Shown here piece after piece: positions 8,133 through 17,851 of a stretch of 64,000 bases of DNA (the stretch's first letter is position 1; the number at the start of each line of letters is the position of its first letter). The notes beneath the pieces were generated by a model that made no database searches, had not been told where the DNA came from, and saw only the letters and a list, made by a program, of their open reading frames with translations. Location of the stretch: the NCBI GenBank assembly GCA_013365365.1, contig JABVXU010000040.1, positions 206,478-270,477 on the forward strand. The letters run 5' to 3'. Position numbers and translations under genes: made by a program. Origin of the DNA: Cruorifilaria tuberocauda. Lineage: Eukaryota > Nematoda > Chromadorea > Rhabditida > Onchocercidae.

Positions 8133-9125
8133 ATGAAAGCAGAAAGTTTCACTAAAGACCAGGTGATTGAGTTCTATAGAAAAATGCTACTAATACGTAA
8201 ATTTGAGGAGAAGGCAGGGCAATTATATGGGATGGGATTAATAGGCGGGTTTTGTCACTTATCAATAGGGCAAGAAGCAGTTGTGACTGGAACTCATGCT
8301 GCATCAAAGCCCGGAGATGCTTTTATTACAAGTTATAGAGACCACGGCTTAATGCTTGCATGTGGTTCTGATCCGAATATTGTGATGGCAGAACTGACAG
8401 GCAAAAAAACAGGATGCTCAAAAGGCAAGGGTGGGTCAATGCATATATTTGATATTGAAAAAAAATTCTTTGGTGGACATGGAATAGTTGGTGCACAGGT
8501 TCCGATTGGTACTGGAATAGCATTTGCTAACAAGTATAAGAAAGAAAACAACGTAGTGTTTACGTATTTTGGTGATGGTGCTACAAACCAGGGACAAGTA
8601 TATGAATCTTTTAATATGGCATCTTTGTGGCAATTGCCTGTAATTTATATTATAGAAAATAACGGATATGCAATGGGGACCTCTGTGCAGAGATCGACTT
8701 TAGTGACTGATCTATATAGAAGAGGAGAGAGTTTTGGTATTCCTGGAAAGCAAGTTGACGGAATGGATTGCTTTTCTGTTTATGAGGTAACATCTGAAGC
8801 AGCTAAGTATGTACGCAGCGGTAAAGGGCCCATTTTGCTTGAAATGAAGACGTATCGATATCGTGGCCATTCAATGTCAGATCCTGCTACTTACCGCTCG
8901 AAAGAAAAAATTGAAAATATAAAACAAAATTACGATCCTATAAGCACTTTAAGGAAACATATGATAGATAGTAAGATTGTTTCAGAGGAAGGGTGTAAAG
9001 TAATTGATAATGAAATACGTGATTTAGTGAAAAAATCTGAAGATTTTGCAAAAAATAGTAAAGAACCAGATATTGATGAATTGTGTATTGACGTTTACAA
9101 GTCAAGTAACCACTCACTGTGGTGA
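8133..9125 (+). CDS. pdhA: Pyruvate dehydrogenase E1 component, alpha subunit
   Basis: PdhA forms the thiamine diphosphate-dependent E1 with PdhB and decarboxylates pyruvate for the PDH complex. The start at 8133 gives 330 residues, the usual length for Wolbachia/Rickettsia-type E1 alpha. Upstream in-frame ATGs at 7983 and 8085 would run into or towards hemJ and add sequence without similarity. Recognisable blocks are FYRKMLLIRKFEEKAGQLYG (about residues 13-32), GFCHLSIGQEA, the KGKGGSMH segment with its active-site histidine, and the TPP-binding motif FGDGATNQGQVYESFNMA ending in the conserved ENN (about 146-178). The phosphorylation-loop-like YRYRGHSMSDPATYR is also present. pdhB is not in the window. 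Confidence 0.96.
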   Translation: MKAESFTKDQVIEFYRKMLLIRKFEEKAGQLYGMGLIGGFCHLSIGQEAVVTGTHAASKPGDAFITSYRDHGLMLACGSDPNIVMAELTGKKTGCSKGKGGSMHIFDIEKKFFGGHGIVGAQVPIGTGIAFANKYKKENNVVFTYFGDGATNQGQVYESFNMASLWQLPVIYIIENNGYAMGTSVQRSTLVTDLYRRGESFGIPGKQVDGMDCFSVYEVTSEAAKYVRSGKGPILLEMKTYRYRGHSMSDPATYRSKEKIENIKQNYDPISTLRKHMIDSKIVSEEGCKVIDNEIRDLVKKSEDFAKNSKEPDIDELCIDVYKSSNHSLW

Positions 9126-9238
9126 GTTAATGATGTTTTATAACGGGACGGGATTCATTTCCTCCCTATGCTTGATTTGTGTTATATTCATTATATATTT
9201 CTATGTTCTGCTTTTACACTATCTAGATAAATGTTTTT

Positions 9239-10171
9239 TCATCCTTCAAAAGGATGATGTAATGCTCTGATAGACTTTTCAAAGTGTTCAGGGCAAAGGG
9301 CAGTAATGGTGATTTTTTTATTACTTGGCAGTTTTAAGGACAAAGAATATGAATGTAGGTGAATTTTATTGACTGCTCCATCAACAAAAGCTCTTTTACC
9401 ACCGTATTTACCATCACCAAGAATAGGACAATTTATATGAGCTAGATGTGCTCTTAATTGATGAGTCCTACCAGTAATTGGTTGTAATTTTACATAAGCA
9501 ACATTCCTTCCTAGTCTTGCTATAATTGAAAAGTGTGTAACAGCATTCTGTGGTGAATTTTTGTCGACAACCATTTTTTCTTGGCCTGAAATATACTTTT
9601 TTACCAATGGAAGATCTATTGTCCCTTTATCCATACTAGGCATACCAGAAGTTAGTGCTAAATAAATCTTTTTTATTCTTCGTCCTTTAAATTCTTCCAT
9701 AAGAAACCTTGCAACATTAGTATTACGCGCAAATATCATTACTCCACTTGTATCTTTATCTAACCTATGTACAATTTTTAATGTTTCTCCTTCTCTGATT
9801 TGATCAAGTAAATCACTAATACTAATTTTTGTCTTTACACTACCCTGAATAATTACTCCCACAGGTTTGTTTATAGCCAGTATATATTCATCTTCATATA
9901 ATATGTTGTCTTTCAGTATATTTACTAACTCTTGGTTATGTTTAGTATTGAAATTAGTCCTTTTTATATAATTAAAGTACTTTATTGTTATGACCTGCCC
10001 AGAGTATACTCTATCACTTGACTTTGCTTTATAATTGTCAACCTTGATCAGTCTTCTCCTTAAAGATTTTTCAATCATAGACTGCTTTAGGTCTGGGAAA
10101 ATTCTTCTTATGTACTTATCTAGCCTAACGTTATCATCTTCTATCGGTATAGTTTTAGTACTTCGAGACAT
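9239..10171 (-). CDS. rluC: 23S rRNA pseudouridine synthase, RluC/RluD family
   Basis: A 310-residue RluA-superfamily enzyme that isomerises uridines in 23S rRNA. The N-terminal S4-like RNA-binding domain covers roughly residues 12-70 (DDNVRLDKYIRRIFPDL...). The catalytic motif HRLDKDTSGVMIFARN (about 135-150) holds the nucleophilic Asp. The C-terminal block GRTHQLRAHLAHINCPILGD (about 232-251) followed by KYGG is also diagnostic. RluC and RluD cannot be separated safely from sequence alone; RluC is my preference because of the N-terminal wording and length. It converges on pdhA with about 110 bases between stops. Confidence 0.9.
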   Translation of the reverse strand: MSRSTKTIPIEDDNVRLDKYIRRIFPDLKQSMIEKSLRRRLIKVDNYKAKSSDRVYSGQVITIKYFNYIKRTNFNTKHNQELVNILKDNILYEDEYILAINKPVGVIIQGSVKTKISISDLLDQIREGETLKIVHRLDKDTSGVMIFARNTNVARFLMEEFKGRRIKKIYLALTSGMPSMDKGTIDLPLVKKYISGQEKMVVDKNSPQNAVTHFSIIARLGRNVAYVKLQPITGRTHQLRAHLAHINCPILGDGKYGGKRAFVDGAVNKIHLHSYSLSLKLPSNKKITITALCPEHFEKSIRALHHPFEG

Positions 10172-10566
10172 TTTGTTATTTATAAAAACTTCTAGTAGAA
10201 CATCAATTATCGATATTGACCCAATATCAACTGCATGATACTACATAGGTAGCGGACATTAAAATTAAGATTTTATAAAATCTTGTTAAATTTAACATAA
10301 ATAAGCTGCTTCTCATCTCAATGAATTAGCTCATTTACTCGCAAAAAGCTTTTTTGATCTCATATTCTTCTACTTAATGAAGTAAAGATTTGCATTCAAG
10401 CATGACGCTGGAAGATTCTATTGTCAATAGAATGTTCTGTATTATTAGTTAAATATATTAAGCATGAAGCTTAAAACTTTACTATCAACTCTCTACAGAT
10501 CTGGTAAAACCAGACTTGCTTAAAATTATTTAATTAGTTATAGTTCGAACTTTCAATTGTAATAAA
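10172..10566. other. Non-coding gap between divergent genes
   Basis: About 395 bases between the divergent starts of the pseudouridine synthase gene and the antiporter gene. It must hold both promoters. AT-rich with no named remnant and no tRNA that I can see. Confidence 0.4.
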
Positions 10567-11859
10567 ATGATTGCTTTTATTCCTTTACTTATTTTTTTAG
10601 TCTTACATCTTGGAAGCGGAACCTACTTCTTCTTCACTGGAACTGATAATCCACTTCATCAGATTTCTCCCGTAGTTTGCTTATTGCCAGCACTATTTTT
10701 TGCCATCTCATGCAGACCAGGTAAAATTCAACATAACATTGACACTGTCATTGAAGGTATGGGTGATAAAAATACCCTTACTATGTGTTTGATTTTCCTA
10801 TTTTCTGGAGCGTTCTCTTCTGTTAGCCAATCAATTGGTAGTGCAGATACTGTTGCTAATTTGATTCTCAATTTTCTTCCAGCAAAGTTATTGTTGCCTG
10901 GAGTATTTTTGACCTCTGCTTTTATTTCAACTGCAATCGGAACATCCATGGGAGTTGTTGCGCTAATGGTACCAATCGCAGTTAATTTAGCAAAAAGTGG
11001 AGCTTTTGATCTTGAGATAGGAGCTGCAACTGTAGTTGGTGGTGCAGTATTTGGTGACAACTTATCAATGATATCTGATACCACTATTGCATCTGTTTCA
11101 TCACAGGATGCTACAATAAAGGATAAACTTCAAATAAACTATAAAGTAGCATTTATTGCTAGCATTATAACACTAGCCTATCTGGTAGTAACTTCAGATA
11201 ATACAAAGATTGTTACTATATCAAGCTTAGATTGTTTTTCAATAATAAAAGTTATTCCTTACATTTCTTTAATAGTCATGGTACTATTTGAAGTTACTAC
11301 ACTAGTAGTAATAACTGTAAACATAGTTATTGCTGGTGTACTAGGAGTAACTTTTTTTGACTATTCAATCATTCAATTTTCTCACGACATATATAAGGGA
11401 TTCAGGAAGGTGAATGAGATAGTACTGTTTGCACTATTTATTAGTGGGTTAAGTAATATAATGTATAAACAAGGTCAAAAAGCATTGTATAAACTTATCG
11501 ATGAAAGTAGAATCACAAAAACTAAAGCTGAATTTGCGATAGCAGGAATAGCATCCATATTTACTGTTTTGGTTGCTAATAATACTATTGCTATTCTACT
11601 AAGTGGTAGTATTGTAAAAAGGCTTGCAAAAAAACATGATATTGCGCCATACCGTAGTGCGTACTTACTAGACGTTTTCGCTTGTGCTACAAAAGGTATT
11701 TTGCCTTATGGTTCTCAATTATTGCTAGCAGGTAGCATAGCTACTGTATCGCCTATTTCTTTGTCAAAGCAAGTACATTACTGTTTTATCTTAGTAGTAG
11801 TTACAGTAGGAGAAATAATTGTTAACAGTAAGAAAGAAAAGGGCTCTATGATACTGTAA
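10567..11859 (+). CDS. Na+/H+ antiporter, NhaC family
   Basis: A 430-residue polytopic membrane protein with about 11-12 hydrophobic segments that fits the NhaC-type antiporter superfamily. The most diagnostic part is the central re-entrant region FISTAIGTSMGVVALMVPIA (about residues 120-139), followed by AATVVGGAVFGDNLSMISDT (about 154-173), where NhaC relatives carry the conserved G-x-x-F-G-D-x-x-S-P/M-I-S-D-T motif. A second half-repeat shows NNTIAILLSGSIVKRLAK near residue 340. Likely role is export of Na+ in exchange for H+ at the cytoplasmic membrane. Substrate is inferred from the family only. The frame is intact and the gene converges on argS with about 35 bases between. Confidence 0.85.
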   Translation: MIAFIPLLIFLVLHLGSGTYFFFTGTDNPLHQISPVVCLLPALFFAISCRPGKIQHNIDTVIEGMGDKNTLTMCLIFLFSGAFSSVSQSIGSADTVANLILNFLPAKLLLPGVFLTSAFISTAIGTSMGVVALMVPIAVNLAKSGAFDLEIGAATVVGGAVFGDNLSMISDTTIASVSSQDATIKDKLQINYKVAFIASIITLAYLVVTSDNTKIVTISSLDCFSIIKVIPYISLIVMVLFEVTTLVVITVNIVIAGVLGVTFFDYSIIQFSHDIYKGFRKVNEIVLFALFISGLSNIMYKQGQKALYKLIDESRITKTKAEFAIAGIASIFTVLVANNTIAILLSGSIVKRLAKKHDIAPYRSAYLLDVFACATKGILPYGSQLLLAGSIATVSPISLSKQVHYCFILVVVTVGEIIVNSKKEKGSMIL

Positions 11860-11894
11860 TTTAATTACGGATAGACTTATAAAATTTCTTTAGT

Positions 11895-13601
11895 TTATTT
11901 CATCTCTTTCAGAGGCTCTATATTAAAAATAGAAAATCCGGAAGCAATGATGTGTGCTAAAGCTTGAACAAGGAATATTCTTGCAGCAGTCAGATCTAAA
12001 TCATCTTTCAGTATAAATCGCATATTCGAATCGTTTTTCCCATATCCCCATAAAGCATGGAATGCTTCTGCAACTTCAAGTAAATAAAAAGTAATTCTAT
12101 GTGGCTCATAAAGCTTTGCTGATACTTCTACTATACTTGGCCATTTTGCCAAGATTTTTATAAGTGATAGCTCTCCATCATTTTTCAAAAGTGAGGGATT
12201 TGCGTTTGGAAGTTCTTTTGGAGCATTGCGCATTAATGAGTGAGCACGAGCGTATGCATATTGCACGTAAAAAATAGGATTGTTTTTTGATTGCTCCTTT
12301 ACTTTTGCAAAATCAAAATCAAGAACCATGTCGTTTTTTTGCGTTAGCATTGTAAAACGGGTAATATCCCTGCCAACTTTCTTAACTACATCCCTTGCTG
12401 TCAGAAAATTTCCTGATCTTTTGGACATTTTAACAGGTTTTCCATTTTCTAAGAAATTTACAATATTATGTAGCTTTACCTCTATCTTTGCCTTGTTGCC
12501 ACTTAACGCGGATACAACTGCTTTGAGCCTTTTGATATAGCCACCATGATCACTGCCAAGCTCTACTACCATATTGTTAAAACCGCGTGATATCTTATCA
12601 AAATGATAGGCAATATCTGATGCAAAATAAGTCCAGCTTCCATCTTCTTTTTTTAACGCACGATCAACATCATCACCAAACTTTGTGGAGCAAAACAACA
12701 TCTCTTTTCTAGAAGCCCAATTTTTTTTTTCCTTACCTTTTGGTTTTTCTAGATATCCCTCATATACTAAACCCTTATTAGATAATATCTTTATGCTCTC
12801 TTCAATTTTACCACTTTTTTGTAACTCATATTCTGAAGTAAAGACATCATGACTTACTCCAAGTAAGCGCATATCTTCTTTTATGAGTCTTAAAATAGAA
12901 TTTAAGGTATAATTTCTAATTACTTGATAATCTTGCTTTTCTAAGAGACCTTTGCCATATTTTTTGCTTAATCCTTCTCCTATTGCTTTTAAATATTCAC
13001 CTGGATATAAACCTTTTTCAATACTAATCTTCTCTCCTAGGGCTTCTCTATATCGTAGATATACTGATCGGATTAAATTATCTATCTGTGCTCCAGCATC
13101 ATTAATGTAATACTCCTTAGTGATTTTATATCCGACTTTTTCTAGCAAATTTGCTAAGACGTCACCAAATACTGCTCCTCTTGCATGACCAATATGCAGT
13201 GGACCAGTTGGATTTGCAGATACAAATTCAAGATTAATGGCTTGGTTATTTCCAACGTTTAGAGTACCAAACTCTGTTTTCTGCTCATTTATTTGTTTAA
13301 CAATCCCGTGCCATACTTCTATTTTTAAGTACATATTGATAAAACCAGGGTGAGCTATCTCTACTTTCTTAACTTCATTAAAGAGTTTAAATTCTTTTGC
13401 TAGTACTTCTGCAATCTCAATAGGGTTTTTCCTTTCATATCTTGCAATCACAATAGCAACGTTTGTATAAATATCTCCACGCGCTCTATTACTTGGTGGC
13501 TCTAAGATAAAATTCTCTACCTCCATATTTATAATACCACTTTGCTTTAACTCATCTAGTTTTCTAGAGATTAGCGAGGAAATTCGTTTAAAAATGTTCA
13601 T
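11895..13601 (-). CDS. argS: Arginyl-tRNA synthetase
   Basis: A 568-residue class I aminoacyl-tRNA synthetase that charges tRNA-Arg. The N-terminal ArgRS additive domain occupies about the first 100 residues. The HIGH signature lies in the typical ArgRS context EFVSANPTGPLHIGHARGAV (about residues 123-142). The KMSK motif appears as KPVKMSKRSGNFLT (about 394-407), a complete KMSK form that ArgRS of some lineages lack. The C-terminal DALR anticodon-binding domain includes the YAYARAHSLMRNA segment. Length and motif order fit alphaproteobacterial ArgS. The reading frame has no breaks, which matters for judging whether this segment is a decaying nuclear insert. Confidence 0.97.
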   Translation of the reverse strand: MNIFKRISSLISRKLDELKQSGIINMEVENFILEPPSNRARGDIYTNVAIVIARYERKNPIEIAEVLAKEFKLFNEVKKVEIAHPGFINMYLKIEVWHGIVKQINEQKTEFGTLNVGNNQAINLEFVSANPTGPLHIGHARGAVFGDVLANLLEKVGYKITKEYYINDAGAQIDNLIRSVYLRYREALGEKISIEKGLYPGEYLKAIGEGLSKKYGKGLLEKQDYQVIRNYTLNSILRLIKEDMRLLGVSHDVFTSEYELQKSGKIEESIKILSNKGLVYEGYLEKPKGKEKKNWASRKEMLFCSTKFGDDVDRALKKEDGSWTYFASDIAYHFDKISRGFNNMVVELGSDHGGYIKRLKAVVSALSGNKAKIEVKLHNIVNFLENGKPVKMSKRSGNFLTARDVVKKVGRDITRFTMLTQKNDMVLDFDFAKVKEQSKNNPIFYVQYAYARAHSLMRNAPKELPNANPSLLKNDGELSLIKILAKWPSIVEVSAKLYEPHRITFYLLEVAEAFHALWGYGKNDSNMRFILKDDLDLTAARIFLVQALAHIIASGFSIFNIEPLKEMK

Positions 13602-14710
13602 TAATCAAAAAGCTAAAATCATGTACAGTATAGTAAATAAGTGGCATGAGTTGAAAGCTTCTCATAATGTATCTCGTGAGCATAAAGAGAAATTGCAAGA
13701 AATAAATATTCCTTTTCTTTCCATAATTAATAACAGTCAGAAACTTCATAACCTAAGCATATATTGATTCACTCTTACTGAATAGACTGCTGATAGCAAA
13801 TGAATATGTAAAAACATATAATCTACATTTTCTTTTTCATCTTTTACTCTACTTAAAGTATTAAGTAAATATTGGTTATTGTCTTAGCATGGTACTATTC
13901 ATTTTTGATTCCTCTACATGTTTCCTTACTTTCATCATCTTTGATTTCTGTATTGCTAGAGTCATAAATGTGGCACATTATACATTACTATATCATACTG
14001 AACTGCTCTAGGAGAGGTTACAGCAGTGCTCGATATATCAGTTAAAATCTCTCTAAGATGGAGAATAATACCTAACTTAAAAGATGTGCAATTAAGAACA
14101 TAGTAATCGAACCGCACGTGTGTAGAAAAACTTTTGTATTCTTGAGGAAATGTTTTTATATATTCTGTTACCAAACTTATCATGTGGTATCATGCTTTAC
14201 ATCTGATAATAAAGTTTATCCATGTTATGTTATGGAACAGACATCCTATATATGGCTATAAAATTAGATAGCAAGTCACAAGATCATTTTAAGACACCTA
14301 TTTTAAATTATCACAGGCAAAATGATTGCAATTTTGTAGCATAGGAGCCAAGTTTGGTGTGTTTAAGTCATCCTTACAAGCTGGTAGATTTATTTATATC
14401 TTATATTCTTATATAGATAAACTCAAGTAGTGTTCACATACTTCAAATGTAAGGAGATAAAGCATATTATACTAAAGCAACACTTATATATGTATAAATT
14501 TTTAAAATGACTTTTTAGTGAATAGAATCAGTGCACTACGATGATTGTGGTGTATATCATGATAACTCTAACATAGATAAAAACTATGGGCTAAAACTAA
14601 TAGCATGAGTACATATCTATGAGCTAAATATCTAGAAATATAAATGATTTTACTCTGAGTTTTAGGATATTAACTTTAATTTAAGCCTCATTCTATCAAA
14701 ACTATATTTG
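13602..14710. other. 1.1 kb gap with small ORFs, probably decayed genes
   Basis: No complete gene. A 48-codon ORF (13,621-13,767, plus) and a 73-codon ORF (13,962-14,183, minus; contains LGIILHLREILTDISS) look more protein-like than chance but match nothing I know. They may be remains of lost Wolbachia genes. The rest has stops in all frames. Confidence 0.4.
13621..13767 (+). CDS. Small ORF, 48 residues, unknown
   Basis: An ATG-started ORF beginning 20 bases from the argS start on the opposite strand. The product begins MYSIVNKWHELKASHNVSRE and is charged and helical in look. I do not recognise it. It could be a real small gene or the surviving end of a broken one. Confidence 0.3.
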   Translation: MYSIVNKWHELKASHNVSREHKEKLQEINIPFLSIINNSQKLHNLSIY

Positions 14711-16417
14711 CTATATTTTCGCCAATTTTGCATATAGTCCCTTTTTACGCATCAGGGAGTCATGAGTTCCTACTTCTTCTATTTTCCCCTGATTAACTAC
14801 TACTATCTTATCTGTTTTTAGTGTGGACGATAGCCTATGCGTAACCATTATCGTCGTTCTGTTTTGCATTAATTTGTTTAGTGCCTTCTGCACGAGGTCC
14901 TCACTTTTGTAATCTAAGGCAGAAGTTGCCTCATCTAACATTAGAATCTGAGGATTTTTGAGCATGGCTCTCGCTATTACAATACGTTGTTTTTGTCCTT
15001 CAGAAAGCTTTAGTCCTCTTTTCCCTACAAATGTATCAAATTTATTAGGTAGCTTATCAATAAATTCCATTGCATAAGCACTAATGGCTGCTTGTTTTAC
15101 TTCTTCATACTTAGCACCCGGTTTACCGTATAGTATATTTTCCATTATTGAGCAAGAAAACATCATGTGATCTTGCGGCACTAAACCAAATAACAATCTG
15201 AGGTTACTTAGTGCAATTGACTTAATGTTGTACCCATCAATAGTAATGCTACCTTTACTTGGATCATGAAAGCGAAGCAAAAGTTTTAAAATAGTGCTTT
15301 TACCACTACCAGAGGGTCCTATGATTGAAATAGACTGACCTACCTTTATGGAAAAGGATACATTGCTTAATACTGGTTTATCAAGGTGAGATTCATAGAA
15401 AAATGTTACATTGTTAAATGCAATTTCTTTCTGAACATTAGAAATTTTTATAGGATTGCTAGTGTCCACTATAGAGCTTTTTATACCTTTGAATTCAAAT
15501 AAATGCTCCACTACCCCAAGGCCTCGTTGTAAATCACTAACATTATCACTTAAATTATTTATAGCTCCTGCTGCAAGCGCTGAGTAGAACACAAATGAAG
15601 ATAGCTCTCCAATAGTCATATTACTGTTTAAGACTTCTTTGATACCAAAAAAGAGCAAAATAACTAATGAACCTATTACACATAAAATAATCAAAGTTAC
15701 CAAAATAGCACGTAAAAGAACCAATCTTATGTATGATTCAGATACTGAGTTCAAGTGTTTCTTAAAACGTATTTTCTCATTTTCTTCTAGTACAAATGAT
15801 TTAATAGTTACTATAGACCTGAAATTTTCTTCACTAAATGATGCTAATTCGCTTAACTTACTCTGGGCAAGGCGTGCATAACCTCGTACCTTTTTCCCAA
15901 GTGATGTCATAATGATCAATAATACTGGCACTATTGTAGCTGCATATGTAGTTAAGTATAGATTTGTACATAACAACATAACAACACTGCCAGTTAGTAA
16001 TACAAAATTTCGTAATATAGTAAGTAAGCTACTATTTATTATTGATTGAAGCACAGAAGTATCAGTGATTAATGCCGAAATTATATCTTGCACACCTGTG
16101 TTTTCAAAAAAACTTGGTTGTAAATCAGTAATGTTACTATATAAGTCATACCTGATCCTCGCAATAACTTTTTCACTACCAATTCCAATGAAATACAACC
16201 TAATAAATGCAGTAAGAGAAATGGACAGAATTATAAACATAGTCATTGCTAATTTGGTGATAAAATTATTCTCTGCGCTAGAGTCTATTATGCTGCTTAG
16301 CCCTCTACCAAAAAGGAGAATCATTAGAGCAGAAAATAAAACTGAAATAAAAGCTATAATGAAATAATGTAGATTAGGTTTTATATAGTAAAGTAACTGC
16401 CTGATTTCAGATCGCAT
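14711..16417 (-). CDS. ABC exporter, MsbA/lipid-type fused permease-ATPase
   Basis: A 568-residue half-transporter. The N-terminal half is an ABC type 1 transmembrane domain with six predicted helices (about residues 15-310). The ATPase domain follows: Walker A GPSGSGKST (about residues 365-373), the Q-loop in LFGLVPQDHMMFSCSIMENI, Walker B ILMLDEATSALD (about 492-503) and the switch histidine in MVTHRLSST. The ABC signature is LSEGQ, with Glu in place of the common Gly, directly before KQRIVIARA. This variant occurs in some exporters and should remain functional. The relatives are MsbA-like lipid and multidrug exporters; the cargo cannot be told. The neighbours, ubiE downstream and long gaps on both sides, give no functional hint. 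Confidence 0.92.
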   Translation of the reverse strand: MRSEIRQLLYYIKPNLHYFIIAFISVLFSALMILLFGRGLSSIIDSSAENNFITKLAMTMFIILSISLTAFIRLYFIGIGSEKVIARIRYDLYSNITDLQPSFFENTGVQDIISALITDTSVLQSIINSSLLTILRNFVLLTGSVVMLLCTNLYLTTYAATIVPVLLIIMTSLGKKVRGYARLAQSKLSELASFSEENFRSIVTIKSFVLEENEKIRFKKHLNSVSESYIRLVLLRAILVTLIILCVIGSLVILLFFGIKEVLNSNMTIGELSSFVFYSALAAGAINNLSDNVSDLQRGLGVVEHLFEFKGIKSSIVDTSNPIKISNVQKEIAFNNVTFFYESHLDKPVLSNVSFSIKVGQSISIIGPSGSGKSTILKLLLRFHDPSKGSITIDGYNIKSIALSNLRLLFGLVPQDHMMFSCSIMENILYGKPGAKYEEVKQAAISAYAMEFIDKLPNKFDTFVGKRGLKLSEGQKQRIVIARAMLKNPQILMLDEATSALDYKSEDLVQKALNKLMQNRTTIMVTHRLSSTLKTDKIVVVNQGKIEEVGTHDSLMRKKGLYAKLAKI

Positions 16418-17152
16418 TTCATTTTAAAGTTTCAAGAATTAAGTATATGGATTTCAGTTTTAGGGGAAAGGAGAAAGATATAATTTACTAGCTGAAAGCA
16501 AGCTTATTTATCTAATAAGAGTTAATTTGTAGATTTATCAGATAGATCAAACATAGGTTTACATAAGAATAAGTAATATTTTAGATATTACTACAAAAGT
16601 TAAGTAGGAATTGGTGATATATACTTTAGGTACTGGCCTTCTAAATAGCTCTTGAAAACAATGCCACTTTGGCTACCTGCACATGTGTGCAGGAAGGAAA
16701 GTTGGGACAATATTATTGTAAAAATGTAAATTGCCTTTTGCTAAATGGTTTAAGGAGAATGTTCAGTACTATGCTGCTAAGGTATATTTAAGGTAGGCTG
16801 ATAAATTAGTATTATAACCTGAAAGCTATCTCCATAGTTAGAGCTGGTTTATGCTATTTCCTAGTAAATCTTCTTGGTGTGAATCAGAGCTTACTATTTG
16901 AGTTAATAGCATTAATCAATTTATGTCTTTAATTAGTATTACCTAGTATTACTGAGTAAAACCCATAATGGGATTGCTAAACGAGAGGTTAAGTATGGTT
17001 TAGTAGTATATTACTATGATGTATGCAAAATATATTGTCTAAAATGAAGAATATGCAAGTGTATCTTTACTAAATTAAGAGTAAATCTTATGAGACCAAA
17101 AAGGGTACTAAATCTAAGTTAATACCATATGTTCTATATCACATTCTGATGA
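16418..17152. other. Non-coding gap, 735 bases
   Basis: Between the ABC exporter start and the ubiE stop, both on the minus strand. Stops occur in all frames and no named remnant or RNA gene was found. It presumably contains the promoter of the exporter gene and DNA left from lost genes. Confidence 0.4.
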
Positions 17153-17851
17153 TTATTTTACTCCAATATATAATGCCACTATTCCGCAGCTCATGTTATG
17201 AAACTCAACGTTATGAAACCCTACTTCTATAATTTCCATTTGGAACTCAGCTTGAGTTGGAAACTTTCTGATACTTCTCACTAAGTATTCATAAGGATTT
17301 TTGTCTTTAGCAACTAAGCCGCCGATTTTTGGGATTACTTTAAATGAATATAAGTCATAAAATTTATTAAACATCTTATTTTCATAGTTCGTAGGAGCAA
17401 ATTCTAAGCAAATGAATTTCCCGCTTAGTTTCAGTACTCTATATGCTTCACTTAAAGCTTTTTTACGATCAGAAACATTTCGAATACCAAAAGCTATTGT
17501 ACAGTAATCAAATGTTGAGTCTTCAAATGGTAAATTTTCTGCATTTGCGCATACCCAATTAAAATTAAGCTGGTTTGAATTTATAGCTTTATCAATTCCT
17601 CTGTTTAGCATATTTTGATTTATATCGCATACTGTTATTTGAGCACTTGGTTCTTTTCTTGCGATTCTTATTGCTATATCTCCTGTCCCTCCGGCAATAT
17701 CTAAAACCTTTGAGTCTTTTATAAAATACGTGCTACTAACCATCTTATCCTTCCATATCCTGTGCATACCAAAGCTCATCATGTCATTCATAATATCATA
17801 GTAGTCTGCTACAGTATCAAATACCTTCTTGACTAGTTGTGACTTACCCAT
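17153..17851 (-). CDS. ubiE: Demethylmenaquinone/ubiquinone biosynthesis methyltransferase
   Basis: A 232-residue class I SAM-dependent methyltransferase matching UbiE/COQ5, which C-methylates the quinone ring precursor in ubiquinone synthesis. The N-terminal family signature is [20 protein letters not shown] (about residues 7-26), followed by GMHRIWKD. The SAM-binding motif I is [16 protein letters not shown] (about 49-64). The UbiE-specific downstream block is [20 protein letters not shown] (about 114-133). The length is slightly under the usual 240-250 but complete. It is the last recognisable Wolbachia gene before the nematode sequence, and it ends with a normal stop, so the junction does not cut it. 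Confidence 0.95.
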   Translation of the reverse strand: MGKSQLVKKVFDTVADYYDIMNDMMSFGMHRIWKDKMVSSTYFIKDSKVLDIAGGTGDIAIRIARKEPSAQITVCDINQNMLNRGIDKAINSNQLNFNWVCANAENLPFEDSTFDYCTIAFGIRNVSDRKKALSEAYRVLKLSGKFICLEFAPTNYENKMFNKFYDLYSFKVIPKIGGLVAKDKNPYEYLVRSIRKFPTQAEFQMEIIEVGFHNVEFHNMSCGIVALYIGVK

